DNA of 64,000 bases from Ralstonia sp. TCR112. Its GTDB lineage: Bacteria > Pseudomonadota > Gammaproteobacteria > Burkholderiales > Burkholderiaceae. Positions 33,594 to 42,127 of the stretch are shown here, piece after piece. The position numbers were made by a program, and so were the translations under genes. The stretch covers positions 62,001-126,000 of the forward strand of contig NZ_VOSS01000005.1 of the NCBI RefSeq assembly GCF_007997035.1, read 5' to 3'. Numbering within the stretch: the first letter of the stretch is position 1; every line of letters begins with the position of its first letter. The notes under the pieces are model-generated. The model was not told the origin of the DNA and did no database searches. It saw nothing but the letters and a program-made list of their open reading frames with translations.

Positions 33594-35906
33594 ATGGCAA
33601 CAAAAGACATAGCGCTTGGCATCCTCATCGGTGGCGCGGTCAGCTCAACCCTGGGCCGTGCCGTCAACGAGGTCGGCACCAAGCTGGATGCACTCAAAAA
33701 ACGCGCCGGCGAGGCGCGCGTCTGGCAGAACACGATTGGCGAAACCCAGCGCCTGCAGCGCGAGTTTCGCGATCTGCACGCCGCTGGCGATCGCGCCGCC
33801 GACAAGGTGCGCGTCAAGATCGAGCGCAACACCCGCGCGCTGCGCGAAGCGGGCTTCGAGGTCGACCGGCTAGACCGTTCCTACCAACGCCTCGGCCGCA
33901 CCGCACGCGGGCCCGAACTGCGCGCCCGTGGTACCGCGCTCGTGGCCGACGGCAGAGACGGCTTGCGCAACACCATCGGCGACACCACCAAGTTTGTCGC
34001 CGCCGCAGCGGTGCCGACCGCCATCTCCGCCGGCTACGAAGCCATCATCCGCGATATCGCCATCAAGGCCGGTGCCGCGCGCACCGACAAAGAGCGTGAG
34101 ATGAGCAGCGGCATTGCCGCCTCCGCGCAGCAAAGCGGCATCGGCCGCAACGTGCTGGCGGACGCCGTCAATCAGATGGTGTCGGCCGGCATGGATCTCG
34201 ACCGCGCACTGTCGTTCGCGCCGCTGGTGGGCAAGTTCTCCGTCAGCCAGGGCGCAGACCCGAAGGAAACCGCGCGGATGATCCAGGCGCTCGAGCAGAA
34301 CGCCAAGATTGCGGACCCCGCCAAGATGGCGCAAGCGCTGGAAACCATCGCGTTTCAGGGCAAGGAAGGCTCGTTCGAATCCAGCGACATGGCGCGCTGG
34401 TTCCCGGTGCTGCTGGCCGACATGCAGAAGCTCGGCATCGTCGGTAACAGCTCCGTCGAGCAGCTCGGCGCGCTGCTGCAAGTGCAGATGAAAACCGCCG
34501 GCAGCGCCGACGAAGCCGCCAACAACACCAAGAACTGGTTCTCCAAGATCGGCAGCGGAGAAACAGCCGGCAACTACGCCAAGGCCGGCATCGACTACGA
34601 AGCCAAGATGCGCGAGGCCATCGGCAAGGGCTGGAGCACGATGGAAGCATCGTTCGTGCTAGCCCGCGCCTACATCGAGCAGGCCGATCCGGAAAAAGCC
34701 AAGCAGCTTGCCGCCGCCGCGCAGCAGTTCAACAGCGAATCCGACCCCGCCAAGCGTGAAGCGCAGATGCGCGCGTTTGCCGAAACGATGAAGACGGGCG
34801 ACCTCTTCAACGACATGCAGGTCAAGGCCGCATTGACGGCCTACATGCAGAACGCCGATCTGTATCAACGCTTAAAGAGCGAGGGCGCCAAGGCCACCGG
34901 CGAGATTGAGAAAGACCTGGCCGACCGCCGCGATAGCTCCAAACAGAAATGGGCCGAAGTGGGGCAGGCGTGGGATGAGGCGATGCGCCGCATTGGCGAT
35001 GCGCTGAAGCCCGTGACGGATTCGGTGGCGGATCTCGCTGCCAGTGCCGGCACCTCCGTCGGCAAGCTGGCCGCCGAGTCGCCCAAAGCCACGGTCGCCA
35101 TCGGCGGTGTGCTGGCGTCGATTCTGGCGTTCAGGACCGGGCGCGCAGTATGGAAGATCGGCAAGGGCGTGTCCGACATCGCGCGCGGCACTGCTGTCGC
35201 CGCAGGCGTTGGCCGCACGGCGGAGGCGGCAGCAACCGCCGCCAAGGTCGCACCGGCCGCCGCCAAGCCGTCGGGCGTGCTGAGCGCTTCCGGCCGCTTC
35301 CTGAAAGGTGCAGCGCCCAAGCTGGGCAAGATCGGCGCTGTCGCGGGCGTTCTGGCGCTGGTGGGCACGGCCGGCATGGCAAGCGCAGAAGCGGCAGAAC
35401 GCCCCGGCAACAAGGCCGACAAGGCCAAAGCCATCGCCGGTATCGGTGCAGGGCTGGCCGGCGAGCTTGCCGGCGGCGCTGCAGGCCGTGCCATCGGCGC
35501 CGTCGCCGGCACCGCCATCGCGGGGCCCATCGGCACCGTTGTTGGCGGGCTGCTCGGCGGCATGCTCGGTTCGTACCTGGGCGGCAAGGCCAGCACTGCG
35601 CTGGCCGACCGTGCCCTCAGTGACAAGAAGCCCGAGGCCGCACCTCAGGCAGGCGCGCCCGTCCTGCCCGCCGGCGCACAAGAAGCGCTCGGCACGGCGC
35701 AAGCAGCCGCCAATGCGCCGCCAGCACCGCAACTGCAGTTCGACCAGCGGTTCGAGTTCGCGCCGCAAATCGCCGTGACAGTGCAGGGCGACGTCAAAGA
35801 CCCGCGCCAGCTCGCAGAAGCATTGATGCCGCACCTGCGCCGTCAGTTCGACGAATACGCCGCGCAGCAACGCCGGGCCGCCATGTCGGACGGCTCGCAC
35901 GTGTAA
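33594..35906 (+). CDS. Tail tape measure protein
   Basis: 770 aa with an AGGAGCACGG ribosome site. There is an N-terminal coiled coil (GTKLDALKKRAGEARVWQ), TAISAGYEAIIRDIAIKAG-type helices, and a Gly/Ala-rich hydrophobic stretch near 560-660 (GELAGGAAGRAIGAVAGTAIAGPIGTVVGG) that may insert into membrane. It sets tail length. It follows E/E' as in P2. Confidence 0.93.
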   Translation: MATKDIALGILIGGAVSSTLGRAVNEVGTKLDALKKRAGEARVWQNTIGETQRLQREFRDLHAAGDRAADKVRVKIERNTRALREAGFEVDRLDRSYQRLGRTARGPELRARGTALVADGRDGLRNTIGDTTKFVAAAAVPTAISAGYEAIIRDIAIKAGAARTDKEREMSSGIAASAQQSGIGRNVLADAVNQMVSAGMDLDRALSFAPLVGKFSVSQGADPKETARMIQALEQNAKIADPAKMAQALETIAFQGKEGSFESSDMARWFPVLLADMQKLGIVGNSSVEQLGALLQVQMKTAGSADEAANNTKNWFSKIGSGETAGNYAKAGIDYEAKMREAIGKGWSTMEASFVLARAYIEQADPEKAKQLAAAAQQFNSESDPAKREAQMRAFAETMKTGDLFNDMQVKAALTAYMQNADLYQRLKSEGAKATGEIEKDLADRRDSSKQKWAEVGQAWDEAMRRIGDALKPVTDSVADLAASAGTSVGKLAAESPKATVAIGGVLASILAFRTGRAVWKIGKGVSDIARGTAVAAGVGRTAEAAATAAKVAPAAAKPSGVLSASGRFLKGAAPKLGKIGAVAGVLALVGTAGMASAEAAERPGNKADKAKAIAGIGAGLAGELAGGAAGRAIGAVAGTAIAGPIGTVVGGLLGGMLGSYLGGKASTALADRALSDKKPEAAPQAGAPVLPAGAQEALGTAQAAANAPPAPQLQFDQRFEFAPQIAVTVQGDVKDPRQLAEALMPHLRRQFDEYAAQQRRAAMSDGSHV

Positions 35907-35917
35907 CGGAACAGATC

Positions 35918-36796
35918 ATGGATTTTCAGAAGTTCGCATCCGCAGCCGCAACGCATGCGGCGCGTGCTGCCGAGCATGTCCGGCAGATGGAGCGGTTGCT
36001 CGACAAGCCTGATGGCACAGGCGATGCAAATGCACGCCGCCGTGAGGCGCAGGCCTTGGGCGACCTAGGCAGCGCTGGCAGCGCCCTTGCCGCCGCCGAC
36101 GAGGCCATCGGCGGTACCGGCCGCATGACGGCGGTAAGAGGCGCGGCACAGCGTGCCCTCAACCTGACAGACGCGGCGCTGGGCGCCATCCAACGTACCG
36201 TCGCCGGCGAGCGCTTCGCCTCCGTCCTGCGCGCCGCGCAAACCACGGGCGACGCATTGGCAACCGTGCGCCGCCGCCTCGATGCCGTGCTGCCCGCCGT
36301 CACGTCCAGCGTGCGAAGCCTGGTGCCGAGCTACGCGCTAGGCCCGGACAGACTCCTCGGCACCGGCCAATCCGCAGGCGCCACCGAACGCCTGCTCGTC
36401 CTGTCCACCGATGAGGGCGAGCAATTCCAGTTCGGCCTATCCACCGCCGCATACGACCGCCTGCGCCGAGAGACCCGGTACAACATCGCCGCACAAGAAC
36501 GCATCCAGCGGCAAGAGGCCTTGCAGGCCGTGGGCGCGGGCGGCGACACCATCACCGTGTCCGGCGCCATCTTCACCGCCGGCGGCGCGGGGGCAGGGCA
36601 GCTTGACCGCCTGCGCGCGATTGGTGCGGCGCTCAAGCCCGTGCAGCTCACAACCGGCTCGGGCGACGTGCTTGGCCGCTACTTCCTGGACCGCGTGGGC
36701 GAAGAGCAAGACGGCCTGCTGGCCGACGGCACACCGCGCAAACAGGGTTTCGATTTGGAGTTCCGACGCTATGGCGATGACTATCAGAACATCTGA
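35918..36796 (+). CDS. Tail protein U (P2 type) with long N-terminal extension
   Basis: 292 aa. The C-terminal part (ALKPVQLTTGSGDVLGRYFLDRVGEE ... QGFDLEFRRYGDD) is gpU. The first ~150 residues are Ala-rich helices not normally present in P2 gpU. This may be a fusion or lineage-specific extension. It overlaps X by 26 bases. Confidence 0.85.
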   Translation: MDFQKFASAAATHAARAAEHVRQMERLLDKPDGTGDANARRREAQALGDLGSAGSALAAADEAIGGTGRMTAVRGAAQRALNLTDAALGAIQRTVAGERFASVLRAAQTTGDALATVRRRLDAVLPAVTSSVRSLVPSYALGPDRLLGTGQSAGATERLLVLSTDEGEQFQFGLSTAAYDRLRRETRYNIAAQERIQRQEALQAVGAGGDTITVSGAIFTAGGAGAGQLDRLRAIGAALKPVQLTTGSGDVLGRYFLDRVGEEQDGLLADGTPRKQGFDLEFRRYGDDYQNI

Positions 36797-36977
36797 CGGC
36801 GATGTGCTGGACGTGCTCTGCTACCGCGCATACGGCACGCTGGCCGGCACGGTGGAGGCTGTGCTCGATGCCAACCCGGGCCTCGCCGCGCGGCGCCAAC
36901 CGTACGCCGCCGGGGTCGAAATCTTCCTGCCCGACCTCACGCCCGCGCGGGATGAACCCATCCAGCTTTGGACGTAG
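36771..36977 (+). CDS. Tail protein X (LysM-like)
   Basis: 68 aa; GDVLDVLCYRAYGTLAGTVEAVLDANPGLA and the C-terminal IFLPDL match gpX. It lies between U and D as in P2. Confidence 0.9.
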   Translation: MAMTIRTSDGDVLDVLCYRAYGTLAGTVEAVLDANPGLAARRQPYAAGVEIFLPDLTPARDEPIQLWT

Positions 36978-36980
36978 CAC

Positions 36981-38045
36981 ATGGAAGCCGAATTCGAAGT
37001 CCTGGCAGACGGCCAAGACATCACCGCGCTGCTGCGCGATCGCGTGCTGGAAATCCGCCTGACCGACAAGCCCGGCATGGAAGCCGACCGCTGCGAGATC
37101 CGCCTGGATGACCGCGACGGCAAAATCGCCTTCCCGCCCAAGGGTGCCACGCTGCGTATCTCGTTCGGCTGGGCAGGCAAGGGCCTATCCACGCGCGGCA
37201 CGTACGCCGTTGACGAGATCGAGCTGAGCGGCCCACCGGCCACCATCGTCATACGCGGCAAGCCGGCGGATATGCGCGCCACCGCCAAGGCGCAGCGCAA
37301 CGCCAGCTACACCGGCACCACGCTGGCCGCCATCGTGGCGAGCGTGGCCGCCCGGCACGGCTGGAAGCCCGCTTGCACGATCGAGGCGAACATCGACCGC
37401 GCCGACCAGTTTGGCGAGAGCGATCTGCATTTCATCACCCGGCTTGCGCGCCAGTACGGCGGCACCGCAACGGTCAAGGGTGGCAGGCTCATCGTCGCCC
37501 CGCGCGGCGGCGGCAAAAGCGCAGACGGCAAACCGCTCGCGCCCATCGTGCTGCGGCCGACCGACCTCATGCGGTACCGCCTGACGTTGCCAGACCGCAG
37601 CAGCGTCGGCGGCGTCAGAACCCGCGCGCACGACGTCAAGACCGGCCGCAAGATCGATCTGTATATCCCCAACCCGGAAGCGCCCAACGGCCCACCGGCG
37701 CAGGCCACGCACACCGACCGGCACGTGCACGCCAGCCCGCACGCTGCAAAAGCCGCCGCCAAAGCCAAGCTGCAAGACATGAACCGCAGCACCGCTGAAG
37801 GCGAGCTGGAGATGATGGGCCGCGGCGATATCAGCGCCGAGAAAACGCTCCGCCTGGAAGGCTTCAAAGCGCAGGCAGACGGCGACTACCTGGCCGAAAC
37901 CGTCACGCACATCTACGCCAACAAAAGCTGGCTAGTGAACGTGAGCCTGAACGGCGGCAACAGCGGCAAGGCCAAAGCCGGGCAGGGCAAGGCCAAGAAG
38001 GCGGCCAAGGTGACCAACCTGGTCATTCCGGCGCCGCCGAAGTGA
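36981..38045 (+). CDS. Late control / tail hub protein D (P2 type)
   Basis: 354 aa; DITALLRDRVLEIRLTDKPGMEADRCEIRLDDRDG and the GESDLHFITRLARQYGGTATVKGGRLIV segment are characteristic of gpD. It forms the hub connecting tube and spike. Confidence 0.93.
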   Translation: MEAEFEVLADGQDITALLRDRVLEIRLTDKPGMEADRCEIRLDDRDGKIAFPPKGATLRISFGWAGKGLSTRGTYAVDEIELSGPPATIVIRGKPADMRATAKAQRNASYTGTTLAAIVASVAARHGWKPACTIEANIDRADQFGESDLHFITRLARQYGGTATVKGGRLIVAPRGGGKSADGKPLAPIVLRPTDLMRYRLTLPDRSSVGGVRTRAHDVKTGRKIDLYIPNPEAPNGPPAQATHTDRHVHASPHAAKAAAKAKLQDMNRSTAEGELEMMGRGDISAEKTLRLEGFKAQADGDYLAETVTHIYANKSWLVNVSLNGGNSGKAKAGQGKAKKAAKVTNLVIPAPPK

Positions 38046-38086
38046 TGTAACACCCTGCGCGTCCGCAACCAAGAAACCACCCAAAC

Positions 38087-38110
38087 AGCCCGCCACCCGG
38101 CGGGCTTTTT
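38087..38110 (+). terminator. Intrinsic terminator between tail and lysis modules
   Basis: AGCCCGCC and GGCGGGCT with an ACCC loop, followed by TTTT. It lies 40 bases after gene D. Confidence 0.85.
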
Positions 38111-38122
38111 CATTTCCAAGCC

Positions 38123-38761
38123 ATGAACAAACAATCCTTCAGCAAGGCTGCAGCCTTGCCGCCGGCGCTCGCCGATCGCTGGTGGCCGCACATCGAGGCC
38201 ACGTGCAAGCGCTTCGGCATCTCCACACCCGCGCAGCAGGCGGCCTTTATCGCGCAGATCGGGCATGAGTCCGCAGGCTTCACGCGTGTCACGGAATCGT
38301 TCAACTACGCCGTGGCGGCGCTGCCCGCCATGTTCTCGCGCGTCACGCCCGCACTGGCCGCCACGCTCGGCCGACAACCGGGCGAGCGCGCAGTGCCGCT
38401 TGAGCGGCAGCAGCGCATCGCCAACATCGCCTACGCCAACCGCTACGGCAATGGCGACGCTGCTAGCGGCGACGGCTGGCGGTACCGGGGCCGCGGCCTC
38501 AAGCAAATCACCTTCCGCGCCAACTACCGCGAGTGCGGCCATGCACTGGATCTCGATCTCGTTGCGTGCCCCGAGCTGCTCGAGCGGGACGACACCGCCG
38601 CGCTCTCCGCCGGCTGGTACTGGTGGGCCTTCGGGCTGGGCAAGCTGGCCGACGCCGGCAAGTTCGACGAAATCACGCGCCGCATCAACGGCCCCGCCAT
38701 GGAAGGCGCAGAGCCCCGCCGCGCGCGCTGGGCGGTCGCCAAACAAGCATTGGGAGCATAG
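38123..38761 (+). CDS. Endolysin, GH19 family
   Basis: 212 aa. GHESAGF carries the catalytic glutamate (E49), with the further GH19 segments NIAYANRYGNGD and WRYRGRGLKQITFRANY. It degrades peptidoglycan. No signal peptide is seen, so export depends on the holin. It abuts the next gene (stop shared with start region). Confidence 0.92.
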   Translation: MNKQSFSKAAALPPALADRWWPHIEATCKRFGISTPAQQAAFIAQIGHESAGFTRVTESFNYAVAALPAMFSRVTPALAATLGRQPGERAVPLERQQRIANIAYANRYGNGDAASGDGWRYRGRGLKQITFRANYRECGHALDLDLVACPELLERDDTAALSAGWYWWAFGLGKLADAGKFDEITRRINGPAMEGAEPRRARWAVAKQALGA

Positions 38762-39106
38762 ATGGCACAGCCAACAGGTTGGGGCGCGCTGCTGCGCGTG
38801 TTGGACACGATTCTGCCGAGCGCAGCCGGAGCGCTGGTGTCGTTGCGGTTCATCCCGGGCACGCCTGTGCAGCGTGTGGCTTCGCTGCTGCTGGGCGTTG
38901 TGTGCGCGCATTACCTCGGCAACGGCGTCATTGGCTTGTGGCAAGTGCCGGCGGGGCTGGTGTCGGATGCCGTCAAGTTTATCGCCGGCGTGTTTGGGCT
39001 GACCATCGTCGGCTACGCATACGGCGAGCTTCCGGCGCTGCGGCGCCTGGTGCACGACTGGCTGCAACAAGCGGCCCAACGCTGGACAGGAGGCCGCAAG
39101 GAATGA
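38762..39106 (+). CDS. Holin-like membrane protein
   Basis: 114 aa with two to three hydrophobic helices (VASLLLGVVCAHYLGNGVIGLW, FIAGVFGLTIVGYAYG) and a basic tail (RRLVHDWLQQAAQRW...GGRKE). It starts right after the endolysin and overlaps the next gene by 4 bases. Confidence 0.8.
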   Translation: MAQPTGWGALLRVLDTILPSAAGALVSLRFIPGTPVQRVASLLLGVVCAHYLGNGVIGLWQVPAGLVSDAVKFIAGVFGLTIVGYAYGELPALRRLVHDWLQQAAQRWTGGRKE

Positions 39107-39621
39107 CGCTCACCCAAAACGACGTGCTGACCGCCATCGACATCGTGGCGCTCGTGGCCATCTGCGCGGGCGCGGCGTGGTCTGCGCTCACGCAGGCCAT
39201 TCCGCACGGGCTGCGCGGGGCGCTGCTGCTGTGCGCCGTGGCCCTGTGCGCGCTTGGCAGCGCCGCCGCCTCGCTCCACGCCCATCGGGACATCGCCACC
39301 GTGCAACTGCACTGCGTGCTGGCGGTGGCGGGGCTGTGGGTCACGTACATCATCCGACAAGGCAACGCCAATGAACTTCGCAATCGTCCGGCTCCTGGCA
39401 GTGGCAGCGGTGGCTGCAGCAGCCGCGTGGGGCTGGCAGGCCAACCGGTACGAAACCGCCATCGCGCAGATCCAACGCGACCACGCCATCGAGCGCCAGA
39501 CCGCCGTCGATACCGTCGTGACGGCGCTGCAGGCTGCGCTGGCAAAGCACCGGCAGCTTACCGACCAGCTCGACGCGCTCGACCGTACCCATTTCTCGGA
39601 GATGCAACGTGCCACCGCTGA
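39103..39621 (+). CDS. Second holin-like membrane protein
   Basis: Starts at ATG 39103 after AGGAGGCCGCAAGGA. The first ~88 residues have three helices (IVALVAICAGAAWSAL, ALLLCAVALCALGSAAA, VQLHCVLAVAGLWVTYII). The frame stays open to 39621 across the spanin gene, adding ~80 Arg-rich residues that may be incidental. A holin or antiholin role is likely. Confidence 0.65.
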   Translation: MTLTQNDVLTAIDIVALVAICAGAAWSALTQAIPHGLRGALLLCAVALCALGSAAASLHAHRDIATVQLHCVLAVAGLWVTYIIRQGNANELRNRPAPGSGSGGCSSRVGLAGQPVRNRHRADPTRPRHRAPDRRRYRRDGAAGCAGKAPAAYRPARRARPYPFLGDATCHR

Positions 39622-39832
39622 AAACACGCGCCTGCAGCGCGCTCTTGCTGCTGGTGATGTACGGATGTCAGTGCGCGCCCGTTGCCAGCCCGACGCCGGC
39701 GCCGGCGCAGGTGAAGATCAGCCCGGCGCGGCCTGGGCGATGGAGCCGCCGGCCGATGTGAGCTATCTGGAGACGATGCGGCGGATCTTGTCGATCTCTT
39801 CGCAGGAGCGGAGCGGGATGCGGAGAAACTGA
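39371..39832 (+). CDS. Rz-like inner-membrane spanin
   Basis: 153 aa: one N-terminal helix (IVRLLAVAAVAAAAAWGW) and then a coiled coil (AIAQIQRDHAIERQTAV ... DQLDALDRTHFSEMQ). This is the layout of Rz. Rz1 is nested in the +1 frame. Confidence 0.85.
   Translation: MNFAIVRLLAVAAVAAAAAWGWQANRYETAIAQIQRDHAIERQTAVDTVVTALQAALAKHRQLTDQLDALDRTHFSEMQRATAENTRLQRALAAGDVRMSVRARCQPDAGAGAGEDQPGAAWAMEPPADVSYLETMRRILSISSQERSGMRRN
39609..39761 (+). CDS. Rz1-like outer-membrane spanin lipoprotein
   Basis: The GTG start at 39609 opens a 50-aa frame nested in Rz. MPPLKTRACSALLLLVMYGC is a lipoprotein signal with the Cys after MYG. A Pro-rich mature part (PTPAPAQ) follows. Size, lipobox, proline content and nesting match Rz1. 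Confidence 0.78.
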   Translation: MPPLKTRACSALLLLVMYGCQCAPVASPTPAPAQVKISPARPGRWSRRPM

Positions 39833-39874
39833 GGTATTTGCAGGGGAGGGAGCGGGCCAGAGTCACATGCTGCG

Positions 39875-42127
39875 CTACTGCTGAACATTGATATCGACAT
39901 CGGTGACAGCGCTTTCGACGTAGTTGCCCAACTGTGCGACCAGGGAGTTATAAATGGACGTGCGGCCTGGGTAATCGCTGGGTGCGGTCAGCGATAGAAC
40001 AAATGCGACGTTGCTCGGCGGTACTTCCGCGTTGCCGGAGTATCCGAACTGGTAGAGGTCGCGAGGAAAGATTCGCGCGCACACACGCAAAGTGCTCCCG
40101 CTAAAAGCTAATCCGTTTCGGACGTGCTTCACGTGATGGCGGATAGGGTTCCACTTACCCAACGACGCTCGTGCCTCTGTTTCGGCTGCGCGGTCCTCTC
40201 GCATACTTCCGGCGAGACTTCCAACCTTGCCGTCCGGTTTTCGATACTGGAGGGCAACTTGTACGCGCGTGGCAAAATAGTTAGCCATACCGAGTTCCGA
40301 CACCAACGGGTCCAAGATGGCGGTCAACGCAACACGGCCTCGGAGTTTGCCCTCATGCACAAACTCGGGAGGAATAGGAATGTCGTCCCAGTAGTGCCAG
40401 AAGCCCGCTGCAAGACTAGCAGTCCACGCCAAGGTCACGCTTCCCTCGGCACATACCCATGGCAGGCGGTCGTTCTGATACGGGGTACCCCATCCAAGTC
40501 TGTGGTGGAATGTCTCGCGCTCGGATGCGTTGATTAAAAGAGCTCGAACGAGATCAGGTGTGGGCTCTCTAAGATTGTGGAACGTATGGGCTGCAAGCGC
40601 CGAGGTGATTGCAGTGGCATAACTGGATCCTGTCAGAGTTTCACCCCCAAGGCCTCTCAGGGGTGAAAACCATGACACCTCTGGCTTGAATAGTCCTTCC
40701 GGCCCTGGGCCGGGCAAACTAACTGTGCATTCCGATCCCGGCTCGCCGTTCGGGCTAGGTTGCCGTCCGGCGACGGTTAATGCTGCTTCGCAATCTGCGG
40801 GCGGACACAGCCTTACGGAATTCTCCGGGGCGTGATTGCCGATTGCGACGACTGGCAACACTCCGAACTCACGCGCAATCTTGTGAAGGCCATGTCCCAA
40901 CCGGCTCATGAACAAGGGGCGGTCGCCCTTAACTGGTTCGCTGAACGACATGTTCCAAACCTTTGTGTCACCGCTATGGCGTCCAATGACCGCCCGCAAA
41001 TAGCTCTCTAGCTCAACTGATGTCGCTCCCGTGCTGTCCTCATTGGCGATGGACTGCGCGATGCCAACCCGACAAACGAGATCGGGGATCGCAAGATGAG
41101 TGTTCCATGCGGCCCCTTGTACGACGAGCGATGTAACTTGATTGCCATGCTTGCGATTTGCTGCAACGTCAGCGACTAGCGACGGTGCGCGCCATGCAAC
41201 CATTGGTTCATAGCTTCTCGCGAATAGGCCTCCGTCGACGATCCCGACGATTGGCTGCCATTGCTCGTCTGGGATCGGCCGATCTGGGTCGGGCGCCCGC
41301 GGCGTTACCGCAGCAGCGACCGGGCCGACCGGATCGATGCGGAAGACTGCGCCAGCAGCAATCAGGTCCCGAAGTACCTGAACGTCATCAGCGACAAATT
41401 CGAACTGCGTGAACGGCGCTTGTCGGTATGCGCGTGTCGCCCTAGCGACGCTCAAAGAGGCGGGTGCAGTTTGAACTTGCAGTTGGTCCGTGTCGGACCC
41501 CGGCTCGCGTGTGATTCCGATGAGATTAGACAGCGATTGAATCCGCTGACGACTGTGCAGGTCGTTAACGAACGTCGTCACACTCGTGCGTGCCGCAGCG
41601 TCGAAGAACGGGGCCAGCCAAGCGGTGAAAATTCGTGAATTGCCATCGCGTACCGCAGCGGCGTTCCACAGCGCGTCGAAGTCCTGCCCGCCTGCAAGAG
41701 GCGAAGTGAACATCGTCTCTACCCGCTCGATTCTCGAAATTATCGCTCGCGCTTCTATGCGGGTTGTGGACTCGATGTAGGACGCCAAGGCTTCGCATGC
41801 GTCCCGGCGGATCTGAACCAAATAGCCTTTGGGGACGGGGGCAATAAGCTTTGAACGGTCCCCATCGTTGAAAATGACAGAAGGAGTGTAGCTGGGAGCT
41901 AGGGAGTCCTCGAACATTCCGACGACGACAAGCAGGAATCCAGCGTTAAGCGTATGGGGAGCAGTTGCTATTTCTCGGAGTTGGTCCGCTATGCGTACGC
42001 GTTGTTGCTCAAGGCGTTCCGTCCGAATGTCAGTCTCATTAAGTCCGCCTCCCGTGACCGAGCGTGGGCGGGGGTCAGTCTTTAACGTCAGAACAGGATT
42101 TAGAACCGGCCGAGCGTTAGTTGCCAT
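39875..42127 (-). CDS. Subtilisin-like (S8) protease
   Basis: 750 aa. The catalytic triad is visible: D298 (GIVDGG), H327 (KHGNQV) and S502 (TGSSYATA), with the oxyanion asparagine in AIGNHA. The N-terminal ~280 residues and C-terminal ~200 residues are of unknown fold. No signal peptide is seen, so it is probably cytoplasmic. Its start overlaps the AAA ATPase gene by 11 bases on the same strand, so the two are translationally linked. The pair is a likely defence or toxin system. Lower GC than the head/tail genes. Confidence 0.9.
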   Translation of the reverse strand: MATNARPVLNPVLTLKTDPRPRSVTGGGLNETDIRTERLEQQRVRIADQLREIATAPHTLNAGFLLVVVGMFEDSLAPSYTPSVIFNDGDRSKLIAPVPKGYLVQIRRDACEALASYIESTTRIEARAIISRIERVETMFTSPLAGGQDFDALWNAAAVRDGNSRIFTAWLAPFFDAAARTSVTTFVNDLHSRQRIQSLSNLIGITREPGSDTDQLQVQTAPASLSVARATRAYRQAPFTQFEFVADDVQVLRDLIAAGAVFRIDPVGPVAAAVTPRAPDPDRPIPDEQWQPIVGIVDGGLFARSYEPMVAWRAPSLVADVAANRKHGNQVTSLVVQGAAWNTHLAIPDLVCRVGIAQSIANEDSTGATSVELESYLRAVIGRHSGDTKVWNMSFSEPVKGDRPLFMSRLGHGLHKIAREFGVLPVVAIGNHAPENSVRLCPPADCEAALTVAGRQPSPNGEPGSECTVSLPGPGPEGLFKPEVSWFSPLRGLGGETLTGSSYATAITSALAAHTFHNLREPTPDLVRALLINASERETFHHRLGWGTPYQNDRLPWVCAEGSVTLAWTASLAAGFWHYWDDIPIPPEFVHEGKLRGRVALTAILDPLVSELGMANYFATRVQVALQYRKPDGKVGSLAGSMREDRAAETEARASLGKWNPIRHHVKHVRNGLAFSGSTLRVCARIFPRDLYQFGYSGNAEVPPSNVAFVLSLTAPSDYPGRTSIYNSLVAQLGNYVESAVTDVDINVQQ

